55,957 nucleotides of DNA from Iodobacter sp. (GCF_025352645.1 NZ_JANXSO010000053.1:1-55957), one strand, 5' to 3'; positions 33,531-43,593 are shown, counted from the first letter of the stretch. Numbers and translations are program-made. Notes: generated by a model not told the origin, from the sequence alone.

Positions 33531-33656
33531 ATGTTTTCTGAAAAATTTGAACTGATTGTTTCTTTGGTGGTAGTGCTTGTTTGGCTGGTGATTACTGGGC
33601 ATTTATTCTCACCTTTGCTACAGCATTTACTTGGGCAGGGAAGTCATTATTTTTAG
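33531..33656 (+). CDS. Small single-helix membrane protein, 41 aa
   Basis: A short frame with a GAGG ribosome site eight bases before the ATG. A central hydrophobic helix (ELIVSLVVVLVWLVITGHLF, residues 8-27) is flanked by an acidic N-terminus and a short tail. The frame continues upstream to 33414 without ribosome signals, so the short form is preferred. I recognise no family. Its neighbours are the HELLH protein and another unknown. Coding status is uncertain. Confidence 0.45.
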   Translation: MFSEKFELIVSLVVVLVWLVITGHLFSPLLQHLLGQGSHYF

Positions 33657-33768
33657 CGGGATGGGCGGCTTGTGCTTGGCTAAAAAATATTCGGCAGCAG
33701 CTCTATAAGCGCAGTGATGCTTTATCAAGGATAATCCCTGCGCTTAAATAAATGAATGTGAAACGACC

Positions 33769-34374
33769 ATGCTGATTGAACATCCCGCCTTGCACGGCCT
33801 TGCTACTTACTTTGCCCGCTATCAATCGATGTTGAAAGCCGTTGCAGAGCAGGGCGAGCGCTTCCATGCCAGTGCCCAACAAAGCTATGCGGCCAAGGTG
33901 TTTGAAAAGCTGGCTGAGTTAGAGCTTGATCTAAGCAATTTGGCCATCGCTAGCCACTTTATCCGAGCGCTAAGCCCCGCCGATCGCCCTGAGATTTACC
34001 GCTACCATGAAGAAAATTTTATGCTGCGCTTGGCCGCTATCGTAGAAAAAGCACAGCGGCTAGTGGGCATGGCGCTGTTACTTAAAGCTGAAAAATGTGA
34101 AGGCGCTGCCGGTACGGTATTTGTGATCAGGGCGGTGAAAGATAACTACCCAGAGATCGCCCTTAGCCTAGAAAGATTGGCTGCATTGGCGGCCAAGCAG
34201 CAGAAGCTGCGTCATCAATCGCCTTATTTAAATCTATCGCTGGCTATTGCTGCCGAGTGGGAGTCAGATTATTTTAGCCAGCAGGCCAACTTACTGGATG
34301 AGCTAACGGATAAGGCCACTCAAGCGCTGAATGCATTACTCTTGGCGATGAGCGCGGTGTTTGCTTTACTGTGA
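33769..34374 (+). CDS. Hypothetical all-helical protein, 201 aa
   Basis: No family is recognised with confidence. The protein is cytoplasmic-looking, Leu/Ala-rich and almost entirely helical. The stretch SLERLAALAAKQQKLRHQSPYLNLSLAIA (in two parts about residues 126-155) is reminiscent of HEPN-like helical bundles with an RxxxxH-like end, but the key residues are not convincing. The ATG follows AAACGACC with a weak ribosome site. It ends at a bidirectional terminator facing phoX. Confidence 0.6.
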   Translation: MLIEHPALHGLATYFARYQSMLKAVAEQGERFHASAQQSYAAKVFEKLAELELDLSNLAIASHFIRALSPADRPEIYRYHEENFMLRLAAIVEKAQRLVGMALLLKAEKCEGAAGTVFVIRAVKDNYPEIALSLERLAALAAKQQKLRHQSPYLNLSLAIAAEWESDYFSQQANLLDELTDKATQALNALLLAMSAVFALL

Positions 34375-34390
34375 TTTTTAAAGAAAAAAA

Positions 34391-34435
34391 GCAGCAAGCC
34401 TTGGGGTTTAACACCCTTAGCTTGCTGCTTTTTTA
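34391..34435. terminator. Bidirectional terminator between convergent genes
   Basis: The stem gcagcaagc/gcttgctgc (34391-34399, 34420-34428), with further inner pairing, is flanked by an A-run on the left and a T-run on the right. It can stop both the plus-strand helical gene and the minus-strand phoX. Confidence 0.85.
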
Positions 34436-34467
34436 TTAAGACCCGTTAGAAGCGAGGTTTTTAAGTT

Positions 34468-36441
34468 TTATACTTTTGATAACTTGATACTCGTGGCTTC
34501 AGCCGTCAGGTAACCTACCGCGCAAGCAAATTTGTTTTTGTAATTGCTGTTAACAATTGGGTTAACGGCTGCAATTGCCGCTTTATCCATTGAGCTAATC
34601 CATTCGCCTGGGTGTTGGAAGTTGCTCATGATGTAAGTCCAGCCATTCACATCATCTGCAACCACCAGACCTGTGGCCTCTGCACCTGCAGGCATAGACA
34701 TCAGGCGTGAGAGCACTTTAGTGTCAACATTGTAAGCCCACACAAAGTTATTCACGTGTTGGCCACTGTCTTCACCAATAAACAGTGTGCGCAGTTTTTC
34801 AGAAAACTTCAGATTGTCTGGGTTGGCAATCTTGTCTGGATTAGCAGTGTTGCCTAAGGCATCGGCTTTAATGTCTTCACCCAAGATCAGTGCCTTGGTT
34901 TTTACGGGCACCCATTCGCTGTTAATGGCTGCGCCAGCAGTGTCTTTTTGGCCGCCAGTTAAGGTGTGTGCCATCACGCCACCGGCTTTCAATGCTTGAT
35001 CTAAGCTTACATTGTAGGCTTCGTTCCAAGCAGAATTGCCCTTAATCATTGAGCCCTGAATGTTTTGCAGCGCAGAGTAGGCGATCTTGTCTTTGGCGTT
35101 AACTGTCGTGCCTTCCATTTTAGTGAAAGCCATACTTGCGCCAACATAGCTTGCGTAGCGGTGTGTTTCTAAGAAGGCCGCTGCTTTTTCCATGCCTGGC
35201 TTAATCTTGATCCACTGCACGCTGCCGCCGGCATTGATCTTAGTAAAGCTCGCATCCGCTGGGTCTTTAGTCGCCACGGTCATGATGTCGATTGGCTTTA
35301 GTGTATCTGCCATCTTTTCGATTTCAGCGCTGGTGGCCGAGCCGAGCTTAATCCAAGTCAGTGCTGCGCCTTCTGCTTTGGTATCGAGCGAGAAGCCTGC
35401 GCCTACTTTAGCCACGTAAAGCGAGCCAGCAGACAAATCTTTTTCTTTATCGGCCACAAAAATAAATAGGCCACTATTGGTGGCATCGTCACCCATTAAA
35501 GCGGTGCGGTTATCTGGCATGACTTGAATCAGCTCGTGCGAGATACGGCCCATGCAGTAATGTTTTTTGATTGAGCCCGTGCCATCGGGGTTTACTGTGA
35601 CTTCTGGCAGGTGGCCGTAGTGGTAAGGATTGGCTTTGGTTTCATCGCCGAATACATTTTTGCTGAAGGCTTTAAATTGCGCATCTGTGGCGGCAGTAAA
35701 AGCATCTGGCTCGTACTCTTCGCTAGAAAGGTGTGTGTTCCAAGGGGACATGCTGGCACCACAGGTGATCCATAGCATATGTGCCGCCGAGGTATCTACA
35801 TTGTGGTATTTAACCAGTGTCAGCTTACCTGTGGCTTGATCTTGATCTAATGTCAGCACGGCGATAGGGGAAGGCAGCTGGCCATACATGCTCTTGCCTG
35901 CCTGATTATTTGAGGTGTATTCAAACTGAACAACCGCAAACACTGCCTTGCCTTTGATACCGGCAACCGTTGCTTTATCTAGGTTGATCAAGGAAGTGCC
36001 GTCGGCACAATCAGAGAAAAACTGTCTTTCAAGCCCTGGCAGGGATGTATCTAGAATTGGTTTGTTGTTGATATCAACATAACCACCGGAAAGGTTGTAA
36101 CCACCTTTACCATCAGGAACGTAATCACCGGTGATAAAGAAAGGGTTGTAAGCTAATTTAAAGCTTTGTGTGCTGCCATCGCTGAGCTTTACATTTAGTG
36201 TGGAGCCCACACTGGTCGTGCCCATTGCAAACGGATCTGCAATGCCAGGCGCTGCCATGCTGCTAAAGCTGGCGGAATCAAAGCTAACCGTGGCCGGAGC
36301 GGTTACTGCAGGTGTATCACTATCCCCACCACAGGCGGTTAGCAACATGGATGCAGCAGATACAGAGCCCAATGGCAGTAGTGGAATGCTGGAAAGTAGT
36401 TTTAAGGCTTGACGGCGGGAAGCTTGCATATCATCTAACAA
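34468..36441 (-). CDS. phoX: PhoX-family secreted alkaline phosphatase
   Basis: A 657-residue exported phosphatase of the DUF839/PhoX family, which uses calcium and iron cofactors to release phosphate from organic esters. The N-terminus combines a twin-arginine motif (SRRQALKLL) with a hydrophobic segment and a lipobox-like LLTACGG, so it may be exported folded by Tat and lipidated at about Cys37. Family motifs include LWITCGASMSPWNTHLSSEEY near 225 and HELIQVMPDNRTALMGDD near 300. The TTG start at 36441 has AGGAG seven bases upstream. The alternative ATG at 36429 sits 19 bases from it. A PHO box about 100 bases upstream indicates PhoB control under phosphate starvation. Confidence 0.88.
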   Translation of the reverse strand: MLDDMQASRRQALKLLSSIPLLPLGSVSAASMLLTACGGDSDTPAVTAPATVSFDSASFSSMAAPGIADPFAMGTTSVGSTLNVKLSDGSTQSFKLAYNPFFITGDYVPDGKGGYNLSGGYVDINNKPILDTSLPGLERQFFSDCADGTSLINLDKATVAGIKGKAVFAVVQFEYTSNNQAGKSMYGQLPSPIAVLTLDQDQATGKLTLVKYHNVDTSAAHMLWITCGASMSPWNTHLSSEEYEPDAFTAATDAQFKAFSKNVFGDETKANPYHYGHLPEVTVNPDGTGSIKKHYCMGRISHELIQVMPDNRTALMGDDATNSGLFIFVADKEKDLSAGSLYVAKVGAGFSLDTKAEGAALTWIKLGSATSAEIEKMADTLKPIDIMTVATKDPADASFTKINAGGSVQWIKIKPGMEKAAAFLETHRYASYVGASMAFTKMEGTTVNAKDKIAYSALQNIQGSMIKGNSAWNEAYNVSLDQALKAGGVMAHTLTGGQKDTAGAAINSEWVPVKTKALILGEDIKADALGNTANPDKIANPDNLKFSEKLRTLFIGEDSGQHVNNFVWAYNVDTKVLSRLMSMPAGAEATGLVVADDVNGWTYIMSNFQHPGEWISSMDKAAIAAVNPIVNSNYKNKFACAVGYLTAEATSIKLSKV

Positions 36442-36539
36442 TTTATAACTCCTTAGAATTTTCGCTCATATAAATAGCCTTGCCAAATGCCTGATTGAGC
36501 ATGAGCTGGTAGCTGTTGCGCGTAAGTTAACGCGTTTAC

Positions 36540-36557
36540 ATGACAAGTTCATGACAT
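36540..36557 (-). promoter_or_regulatory. PHO box (PhoB binding site) upstream of phoX
   Basis: On the minus strand the sequence reads aTGTCAT gaac tTGTCAT: two 7-base direct repeats separated by four bases, spaced exactly like the PhoB consensus. It lies about 100 bases before the phoX start and would replace a -35 element. Confidence 0.85.
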
Positions 36558-36852
36558 ATATCTAAGGCTTTTTTTATGATTTTTTGTGCTTTAAAGTTTG
36601 AAATGTTGTGATTTTTTGTAAGCTACAAGGGAGGTATATTGAGTAACTATTTAATTAAATTTATTTAGTTGAAAGTTTTGTGAAATATTTTTGAGCGAAA
36701 AATACACGCACCCATGTTCTGCAATTTTGCTACTAAGCTTGAGAATACAAATGGCTGGCATCGCTTGAATCCGCTGATTAACTCGCTCACTGATCCTAAA
36801 ATAGGCAGCAGGCCTGCTGCTCGTGTTTTTTAAAGTAGCTCTAAAAGATAAG
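36558..36852. other. AT-rich gap between phoX and nrdJ
   Basis: No gene is seen here. It contains the upstream flank of the PHO box and AT-rich stretches (36590-36700). Only the nrdJ terminator marks its far end. Confidence 0.5.
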
Positions 36853-36892
36853 CAAAAAAAACCGCTATTTCCAATCTTTTGGAAAATAGCGG
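36853..36892 (-). terminator. Rho-independent terminator of nrdJ
   Basis: A stem of 13-14 bases (36862-36874 with 36879-36892, one bulged A) has a run of seven to eight T on the minus strand, 26 bases after the nrdJ stop. Confidence 0.88.
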
Positions 36893-36917
36893 GCTGTTTT
36901 ATGCTTACAAAAAAGAA

Positions 36918-39365
36918 TTAACCGCAGGCTCCAACATAGCCGCAAGATACACAGCGGCTGCAGCCATCGACCTTTTGTAAGGCATAAGCGCCGCATTCCG
37001 GGCATTTTTTGCCCGTGGCGATATAGCTGATTGGGCTGCTGTCGGCGCTGTTGGCCAAATCATCGATGGCGTAATCCTGATGCTTTTGCTTAAAGCGCTC
37101 GGCCAGTATCTGGGTTGGTACTTGGTTACCTGCAGCATCTACAAAGCCGCGTTTCATCAGGGTGCGCTGTAATGAGTAACCAATGGCCGCTACTTCAGAA
37201 TCATGAAATAGTGGTGCTTGGCTGCCGTCATCTTTAGTAATCATGCCGCAGCGTACTGGGCCTTTATCCCAGACCACTTCACGCAAATCGGCTAAAGCCT
37301 TGGCGATGGAGCCACCGGAGCGCGCCGCCATGGATAACAACCGCATGCTGGCGGTAATCCACTGCTGATCTTCGCTCTTTTGTCCTGCAGGCATAAAAAA
37401 CTCAAATGGGCGTTCGATGGTGACCAATTCGCCACCCACCATGCCGGTGATATGGATAAAACTAACGGTAAGGTAAACAATTTTTTTGCCTTCATAAGTC
37501 ATGTACTGCACTTTAGAAGTCACTGATTCTAGATCGCCAAGTGGGCGGCGATCAAATTGCTTACGCAGTAAATCATCATCAGGCGCCATGGCTTCAACAG
37601 GAGCTTCGCTGGCGATCGATAGCACGCTGCCCAGCACACTGTTCGGGCGATACGTGGCTAGGCCTTTTAGCCCTGCACGCCATGCGTCCATATAGAGATT
37701 TTGGAAGTCTGCGTAAGGGTAGTCAGCCGGCACGTTGACTGTTTTGGAGATGGCCGAATCCACAAAGGGCTGTACTATTTGTAGCATCTTCATATGATCG
37801 CTGGCCGACATATTCAGCGCGGTGACAAAGGGGGCGGGCAGTTTGCTATCGCTCGATACATCGTGGCCCATCTGGCGGTACAAGCGCCAAGCGTGATCGG
37901 CTACTTCATAAGTTTGTGTCGTGCCATCGTTCATGCGTTTTTTACGGTTGTAAACCCATGAAAAAGCAGGCTCGATGCCATTGGAGGCGTTATCGGCAAA
38001 GGCCAGCGTAATGGTGCCGGTAGGCGCAATCGATAAGAGGTGGGAGTTACGCAAACCATGCTTGGCAATCGCCGCACGAATCGCCTTAGGTAGGCGTTTA
38101 GCAAAGTTTCCCGCAAGATATTGCGTGCTATCAAATAGGGTAAATGCGCCTTTTTCTTTGGCTAAATCTACCGAGGCCAAATACGCTGCATCGCGCATCA
38201 CTTCTGAGATTTGCTGTGCCAGCGCGCGGCCCGCATCCGAATCGTAGCGCAGGCCCATCATCACTAGCATGCTGCCAAGGCCTAGATAGCCCAGACCAAT
38301 GCGCCGCTTAGACATCGCCTCGGCTTTTTGCTGCGGCAATGGCCATGCGGTGGCTTCCAGCACATTATCCAGCATGCGAATCGCCACGCTAACAACCGCT
38401 TGGAATGCTTCAAAATCAAAGCTTACATCGCTAGCAAAAGGTGATTTTACAAAGCGGGTGAGATTGATCGAGCCTAGGCAGCAGCAGCCGTAATCGGGTA
38501 AAGGCTGTTCGGCGCAAGGATTGGTGGCTTCGATGGTTTCGCAGTAATACAGGTTGTTATCGCTATTCATGCGCGATAAAAATAAGATGCCCGGCTCGGC
38601 GTGATCGTAAGTGGATTTCATCACCTCATCCCACAGCGCGCGGGCACGGATGGTTTCGTGTACCCAAATACCGTCTTCACGCTGATAAGCGCCAGCGGCT
38701 TTACGCTCTTCGCTTGGCTCGGCTTTGTGGACTAAGCAAAAATCGCTATCGTTGCTGACCGCCTGCATAAACTCATCGGTCACGCCGATCGAGATATTAA
38801 AATTGCTTAAGCCGCCTTGGTCTTTAGAGCGGATAAATTCCAGAATATCCGGATGATCGCCACGCAATACGCCCATTTGCGCACCACGCCGCGCACCGGC
38901 GGATTCCACCGTAGAGCACGAGGCATTAAACACCTGCATAAACGAAACGGGGCCGGATGCGCGCGAGCGTGTGCCACGTACTAGCGAATCTTTAGGCCGA
39001 ATGGTGGAAAAATCGTAGCCTACCCCACCGCCTCGGCGCATGGTTTCTGCTGCATCTGATAGCGCGGTGTAAATGCTGGGCTTGCCATCGCTATGGCCAG
39101 ACACCGAATCACCCACTGGCTGCACAAAGCAATTAATTAGCGTGGCGCGTAAATCCATCCCCGCCGCAGAGTTAATCCGCCCAGCCGGAACAAAGCCATT
39201 TTGCTGCGCCCACAAAAATTTCTCTCCGTAGTAAGCCTGTAGATCAGGCTGCTCTACTAAGGCCAAAGCAGTGGCTACACGCTCTTGTACATCGCTAATG
39301 CTGGCTTCTGTGCCTTTGGCATACTTTTCTAGAAGTACATCGAGAGAAATTTCTTGCGGGGCCAT
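36918..39365 (-). CDS. nrdJ: Adenosylcobalamin-dependent ribonucleotide reductase (class II)
   Basis: An 815-residue class II reductase that makes deoxyribonucleotides using coenzyme B12 in place of a radical-generating subunit. Visible motifs: LINCFVQPV (one of the redox Cys), [11 protein letters not shown], the central radical-site [14 protein letters not shown] (with the Asn-Cys-Glu catalytic trio), and [20 protein letters not shown]. The C-terminal Cys-rich tail [23 protein letters not shown] would form the zinc ribbon that carries reducing equivalents. Length is normal. It stands alone with its own terminator. The 5' region was examined for a cobalamin riboswitch and none was recognised. 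Confidence 0.94.
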   Translation of the reverse strand: MAPQEISLDVLLEKYAKGTEASISDVQERVATALALVEQPDLQAYYGEKFLWAQQNGFVPAGRINSAAGMDLRATLINCFVQPVGDSVSGHSDGKPSIYTALSDAAETMRRGGGVGYDFSTIRPKDSLVRGTRSRASGPVSFMQVFNASCSTVESAGARRGAQMGVLRGDHPDILEFIRSKDQGGLSNFNISIGVTDEFMQAVSNDSDFCLVHKAEPSEERKAAGAYQREDGIWVHETIRARALWDEVMKSTYDHAEPGILFLSRMNSDNNLYYCETIEATNPCAEQPLPDYGCCCLGSINLTRFVKSPFASDVSFDFEAFQAVVSVAIRMLDNVLEATAWPLPQQKAEAMSKRRIGLGYLGLGSMLVMMGLRYDSDAGRALAQQISEVMRDAAYLASVDLAKEKGAFTLFDSTQYLAGNFAKRLPKAIRAAIAKHGLRNSHLLSIAPTGTITLAFADNASNGIEPAFSWVYNRKKRMNDGTTQTYEVADHAWRLYRQMGHDVSSDSKLPAPFVTALNMSASDHMKMLQIVQPFVDSAISKTVNVPADYPYADFQNLYMDAWRAGLKGLATYRPNSVLGSVLSIASEAPVEAMAPDDDLLRKQFDRRPLGDLESVTSKVQYMTYEGKKIVYLTVSFIHITGMVGGELVTIERPFEFFMPAGQKSEDQQWITASMRLLSMAARSGGSIAKALADLREVVWDKGPVRCGMITKDDGSQAPLFHDSEVAAIGYSLQRTLMKRGFVDAAGNQVPTQILAERFKQKHQDYAIDDLANSADSSPISYIATGKKCPECGAYALQKVDGCSRCVSCGYVGACG

Positions 39366-39737
39366 GATGGTATTTCCTAAATGATTAATAGTGTTCGGTG
39401 TGATGCGGTACTGCGTTATGGTTCTTGGGGGCGGGGCAATATAGCAGGTTTTTTACTGCTTTCTGTTGCTCAAAAACAATATCTGATCAGCGTAACAAGA
39501 TGAGGGTTTTTCAATTGTGTTTTTGCTAGATAGGGTGGTGGATCTGTGATTTTTTACCAAGCAGCGTTGATTAGTTGCCCGTTCTGCGCATATTACGATG
39601 TTTAGCTGAGCTTGATTAGAGGCTATGTTGTTGTGTGTAATTAATGACACTAATTTAATTGTTTATTTTAATGGGTATTGGTTAGTTGTTTTTTTATTTA
39701 AATATTTTTTAATGGTTGAGTAATTTTTTTAAAAATT
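39366..39737. other. Non-coding gap upstream of nrdJ and the chemoreceptor
   Basis: No gene is seen. It is GC-moderate near nrdJ, then strongly AT-rich from 39640. It must hold the nrdJ promoter. I recognised no NrdR box or riboswitch by eye. Confidence 0.4.
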
Positions 39738-39775
39738 AATATAATTTATATTTTTAAAGAAGTATAAATTATATT
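39738..39775. repeat. Perfect 13-bp AT-only dyad
   Basis: aatataatttata (39738-39750) and tataaattatatt (39763-39775) are exact inverted repeats around a 12-base loop. They contain only A and T. It could be a regulator-binding dyad, a cruciform, or a chance product of AT-rich sequence. Confidence 0.6.
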
Positions 39776-39812
39776 CCATGATTATGTATTTTTCTTAAGC
39801 TGATCATAAATA

Positions 39813-39864
39813 TTGTAGGGCAGGAGAAGCTCTGTATTACTTGCGGGTTTCTCCCGCCCTACAA
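39813..39864. repeat. Palindromic intergenic repeat (tgtagggc...gccctaca)
   Basis: ttgtagggcaggagaa at 39813 is answered by ttctcccgccctacaa ending at 39864, with one unpaired base and a loop of about 20 bases. No T-run follows and no gene ends nearby, so it is not a normal terminator. The ggg/ccc arms resemble other intergenic palindromes in the window. Confidence 0.7.
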
Positions 39865-40090
39865 AATAAAAATAGGAAGCGGTGCTAAAAAAATCATTTA
39901 AATAGACGTTATTGAAGAAAAGACATAATCAGGTGGTTTTTTATAAAGGGAGTCTGTTTTCTCGGATTTCTTGTAAAAAAGATAAGCACGCTATCTTATT
40001 TTGGCTATTGTTATAATTGATTGTGTTTTTTTATTTGATCTTAAGCTGTTTTTTTGCATGTATGATTTTCATCGATAGGATGTGCGAAAA

Positions 40091-41716
40091 ATGAAACTTA
40101 GAACACGGATACGGATTATTGTCATTGCCGCATTTTTGGGCATTATCATTGTGGGCGCTGGTAGTTTATACCAGCTGCGTCAAAGTATGATGCAGGAGCG
40201 TCGAGCGCAAATTATTCAGCTGCTGGATTTGGCGAAAGCACAATTGACGCATTTTCAGGAATTAGAAACCAGCGGCAAGCTGAGCCGTGAAGAGGCGCAA
40301 AGCCGTGCTAAAGAGGCCTTGGCTGCGCAAAGAGCGGGTAGTACTTATTTCTTTATTCGCAGCATGACGGATGATACTTTTGTATTTCATATTGATCCCA
40401 AGCGTATGGGTAAGCCTGATCCGGGGGCAAAATCGCCGGATGGTAGAACGGCAGTTCAGGTTATTCGTGACGGTTTGGCTGAAAGTAAAGACGGTAAAGC
40501 ATTTGCTTTAACCTATGTTGCGCGGCCAGGAAGCGAGGATAAAACGATATATCCAAAGTTAAGCGGTGTTATTAAGTTTGAGCCTTGGGGCTGGATTCCA
40601 GGTACTGGGTTTTATCTGGATGATATTGATCGCCTGTTTTGGAATAGTGCAATAAAGATGTTGGTGGCAGGCTTGGTGATCCTTGCAGTGGTGGGGACGC
40701 TAGCAGTGGCTACAATGCGCAGTATTTTAGGGCAACTGGGTGGGGAGCCCCAAGAGGCGGCGGATATTGCGCAAGGTATTGCCAATGGTGATTTAACCCG
40801 GCAGATTGAAACGCAAGCAGGCCATAATAGTTTAATGGGTTCTATGCGCTCTATGCAGCAGGGCTTACACGATATGGTCCAGCGTTTTAATCAGGCGTCA
40901 TCCACTTTGGCCCATGCGTCTCAGCAATTAAATAAAGAGACGGAGCAAATTAGCCGAGGTAGTCAGATGACGTCGGAAGCAACGTCTTCCACTGCCGCGG
41001 CAATTGAGGAAATGACGGTAAGTATCAGCCATATTTCATCCAGCGCTAGGGAAACAGAAGTCAATTCTCAGCAGGCTGCAGAGCTGGCCACTGAGGGAGA
41101 AAAAATGGCTCAGCATGCTGCAGACGAGATTCGCCGCATTTCTGGAGATATTGGCACTGCCGCGGGGCTGATTCGTGGTTTGGTTGAACGCTCTCGAGAA
41201 ATTGACAGCATGAGCGCGGTGATTAAAGAAATTGCTGATCAAACCAATTTGCTAGCCCTAAATGCTGCCATTGAGGCTGCACGGGCTGGCGAGCAGGGAA
41301 GAGGGTTTGCTGTGGTGGCAGATGAGGTGCGCAAATTAGCAGAGCGTACAAGCGGTGCAACACAAGATATTACCCGCACGATTCGTGCCGTGCAGGAAGA
41401 TACGGATATTGCTGCAGGCTCAATGGATGGCGTGCAAAGACAGGTCGAATTGGGTGTTGATCTAGTAGAAAAAGCGGCTGTGGCCTTACGTGAGATCAAT
41501 AGCGTGACACGCGCCACTTTAGAAAAAATACGGGATGTAGCCAATGCAACTCAGGAACAAAGCCAGGTGAGTAACAGCATTGCTGGCAATGTGGAGCGGA
41601 TTGCTCAGATGGTGGAAGAATCGGATGCCTCTGTGCAAGCGGCCCATGAGCAGGTGCGCAGCCTTGACGAGCTTGCCCGCGAGCTGCATCAGGCTGCGGC
41701 AAAATTCAGGCTGTAG
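40091..41716 (+). CDS. Methyl-accepting chemotaxis protein with single Cache sensor
   Basis: A 541-residue chemoreceptor. TM1 is about 7-28. A periplasmic single-Cache domain follows ([20 protein letters not shown], then [13 protein letters not shown] and [16 protein letters not shown]) and is typical of small organic-acid sensors. TM2 is about 190-212, then HAMP, and a cytoplasmic coiled coil whose hairpin tip reads [22 protein letters not shown]. There is no C-terminal NWETF-like tether. The ATG at 40091 is preferred over a GTG at 40082, since it leaves AGGA at a workable distance and matches family N-termini. Ligand is unknown. There are no che genes nearby, so it is an orphan receptor. 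Confidence 0.9.
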   Translation: MKLRTRIRIIVIAAFLGIIIVGAGSLYQLRQSMMQERRAQIIQLLDLAKAQLTHFQELETSGKLSREEAQSRAKEALAAQRAGSTYFFIRSMTDDTFVFHIDPKRMGKPDPGAKSPDGRTAVQVIRDGLAESKDGKAFALTYVARPGSEDKTIYPKLSGVIKFEPWGWIPGTGFYLDDIDRLFWNSAIKMLVAGLVILAVVGTLAVATMRSILGQLGGEPQEAADIAQGIANGDLTRQIETQAGHNSLMGSMRSMQQGLHDMVQRFNQASSTLAHASQQLNKETEQISRGSQMTSEATSSTAAAIEEMTVSISHISSSARETEVNSQQAAELATEGEKMAQHAADEIRRISGDIGTAAGLIRGLVERSREIDSMSAVIKEIADQTNLLALNAAIEAARAGEQGRGFAVVADEVRKLAERTSGATQDITRTIRAVQEDTDIAAGSMDGVQRQVELGVDLVEKAAVALREINSVTRATLEKIRDVANATQEQSQVSNSIAGNVERIAQMVEESDASVQAAHEQVRSLDELARELHQAAAKFRL

Positions 41717-41880
41717 GCATGTACTGCTCAGGGGGGGAAACTGAACAGGCCTACGTTTTCTCAGGGTAGAGGTTGCGATGCAAACGGAATCAAATCTTTA
41801 GCCGCTTGCCTTGAGTTGAGCGAAGGGGGGGATCTCATTAGAACCCACTCAAGGCTCACCCTTAATAAACCTGATCATAA

Positions 41881-41915
41881 AAAGCCCCTGCTAATAAAAG
41901 GCAGGGGCTTTTAAA
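41881..41915. terminator. Bidirectional terminator
   Basis: The stem aaagcccctgc/gcaggggcttt (41881-41891, 41901-41911) with short A and T runs on each side lies between the convergent chemoreceptor and chitinase genes. Confidence 0.8.
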
Positions 41916-41955
41916 TTTGAAATCTGCAGCAGTTTGTTAAACAAATAAATAGTGT

Positions 41956-43593
41956 TTACTTCAGCTTCACATTCCAGTTCTTTTCCACGCACTTCACGTA
42001 ATTGCCTTCGATCAGTGCGTTGTATGGGGTTTGGTAATCTACCAGCTGGCATTGGTTTTCTTGACCTGCATTCCAGGTTTTTTCCCAATAGATGGCGTAG
42101 GCGGCGGAGCTGCCTTTTTCGAAGCGCTGCATGCCGGTGCACTTCATCGATTCTTGTTTAATATCCCAACCTAAATCACGCGCAAACTCGGTGTAGTAGT
42201 CGATGCGGTTTTTGGCTGCTGGTTTTAGGGTGGCGTCTTGGCATTCGGCATTGATAATTTGGATGGTGGTAGGGAAGTCGTTACCCAAGCCACGCGATTT
42301 ATCAAAGTCGTTTGGTACCCAGGTGCCGTCAATCACGTGCAGCATGGATGGCTTAGGCGGCTGTGGGTAGGCAAAGAAGAAGGTGGCGGAGGCCATATTC
42401 AACCAGCTTTCAGCCACTTGATCAGGCTCATTCAGCAGCTTAGTTTGATCGCCATTAAACATGGCTTGCGAGAACGGGCCATAGTTGTAGTTATATGAAA
42501 GCTGCTTTGCGCCGCGGCCATAATACTTTTTAAAGCTGCCGTCAGCATTCTTGCCGCAGGTCCATACGCCGTTAAAGACGGGATCGGTACATTCAGTGTT
42601 GTAGCCGCAGCCGGTGCCGGTTTCGGTGCAACCCATTTCACGTACATGCACTAGGGCTTGACGCCATTCATCTATGCCGTATTGGGTAACGCTGTGGCCG
42701 CCAGTTTCTTGGGCAAAGTGCGCAAACATGGTGGCAAGTGAGCGGCGGCAGATTTGGTCTGCATTGCGCCCATCGCTGTAGTCATCACATATGCCTGGGA
42801 ATTTAGCTACGGCCTGTAAGAAGCGTTGATAGGTGTAGCTTGGGTGGCGCACTGAGAAATAGTAATTAAATTTTTGCTCAGGAACCAGTGCTTCTACGCG
42901 TTTTACATTGATTGGGTTGTCGCTTTTGCCTGCTGCAACTGCATCAACGATGGCATTGCTGGCGGTGCGCACTGAGGCTTTTACCTTTCGGAAAAAGTCA
43001 TTATTAGTCAGTACTGCCTCGTAGGCTTGGGCTTGGGCCAGCGTTGGAATGCCGCCGTTACCCGTATTGGGAGGGGGGGTAGCGCCGCCACTTGATGATC
43101 CACTGCATACTCCGCTATCGTTCCAAGTGGTGCTTTTACCTGGCTCTTCACCGGCATTAACCCACCATTTTGCAGTGTAATTATGCCCTAGATAGCCGAC
43201 GATGCTGCCGCCTGCATAGCTGCTGCTAGATACCCAGTTGGCTTTACATGCTGTACCACTTGGTGCAGGTGTTGGAGCTGCCGTTGGTGTTGGTACTTGG
43301 GTTGGAACTGCTGTTGGTGCAGGGGTTGGTACTTTGGTCGGCACGGGTGTTGGTGCAGGCGTTGGTACTTGAGTTGGAACTGGCGTAGTGCCGCTTACTA
43401 ATTCCCACGTCCCCCATTGCTCGGCACCTGGCATATTGCCTTGAGTCCACCACTTGGCTTTCCACGTTTGGCCTTTATAAGTAGCGGTATTGCCTGCGGT
43501 GTAGGTACTGCTGGCGCTCCAGTCTGCCGCCATAACGGATGCGCTGATCAGCATCGCGGCAAGTAGGGCCGTGAGTTGTAGCGTGGTTTTCAT
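41956..43593 (-). CDS. Secreted family 19 chitinase with two chitin-binding modules
   Basis: A 545-residue exported chitinase. A signal peptide of about 23 residues ends in VMA. A CBM5/12-type module (WSASSTYTAGNTATYKG...KAKWWTQGNMPG) is followed by a long Pro-Thr-rich linker of VPT repeats. A second CBM5/12 module (WVSSSSYAGGSIVGYLG...AKWWVNAGEEPG), a Ser/Gly/Pro linker and the GH19 domain (about 190-545) come next. The catalytic Glu sits in MFAHFAQETGGH, with the downstream YYGRGAKQLSYNYNYG region. The frame opens 12 codons earlier, but the ATG at 43593 starts the signal peptide and has GGAG upstream. Such enzymes degrade crystalline chitin in aquatic bacteria. Confidence 0.93.
   Translation of the reverse strand: MKTTLQLTALLAAMLISASVMAADWSASSTYTAGNTATYKGQTWKAKWWTQGNMPGAEQWGTWELVSGTTPVPTQVPTPAPTPVPTKVPTPAPTAVPTQVPTPTAAPTPAPSGTACKANWVSSSSYAGGSIVGYLGHNYTAKWWVNAGEEPGKSTTWNDSGVCSGSSSGGATPPPNTGNGGIPTLAQAQAYEAVLTNNDFFRKVKASVRTASNAIVDAVAAGKSDNPINVKRVEALVPEQKFNYYFSVRHPSYTYQRFLQAVAKFPGICDDYSDGRNADQICRRSLATMFAHFAQETGGHSVTQYGIDEWRQALVHVREMGCTETGTGCGYNTECTDPVFNGVWTCGKNADGSFKKYYGRGAKQLSYNYNYGPFSQAMFNGDQTKLLNEPDQVAESWLNMASATFFFAYPQPPKPSMLHVIDGTWVPNDFDKSRGLGNDFPTTIQIINAECQDATLKPAAKNRIDYYTEFARDLGWDIKQESMKCTGMQRFEKGSSAAYAIYWEKTWNAGQENQCQLVDYQTPYNALIEGNYVKCVEKNWNVKLK
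43258..43385 (-). repeat. Short-unit repeat encoding the chitinase Pro-Thr linker
   Basis: About 130 bases are built from variants of a ggtgttggtgcaggcgttgg-like unit (plus strand). On the minus strand they encode repeated VPTPAP/VPTQVPT linkers between the two chitin-binding modules. Such runs may vary in length between strains. Confidence 0.7.

Noticed and set aside
39366-39640. Possible cobalamin riboswitch upstream of nrdJ
   Set aside because: Expected biologically for some B12 genes, but I found no B12-box-like conserved core on the minus strand by eye.
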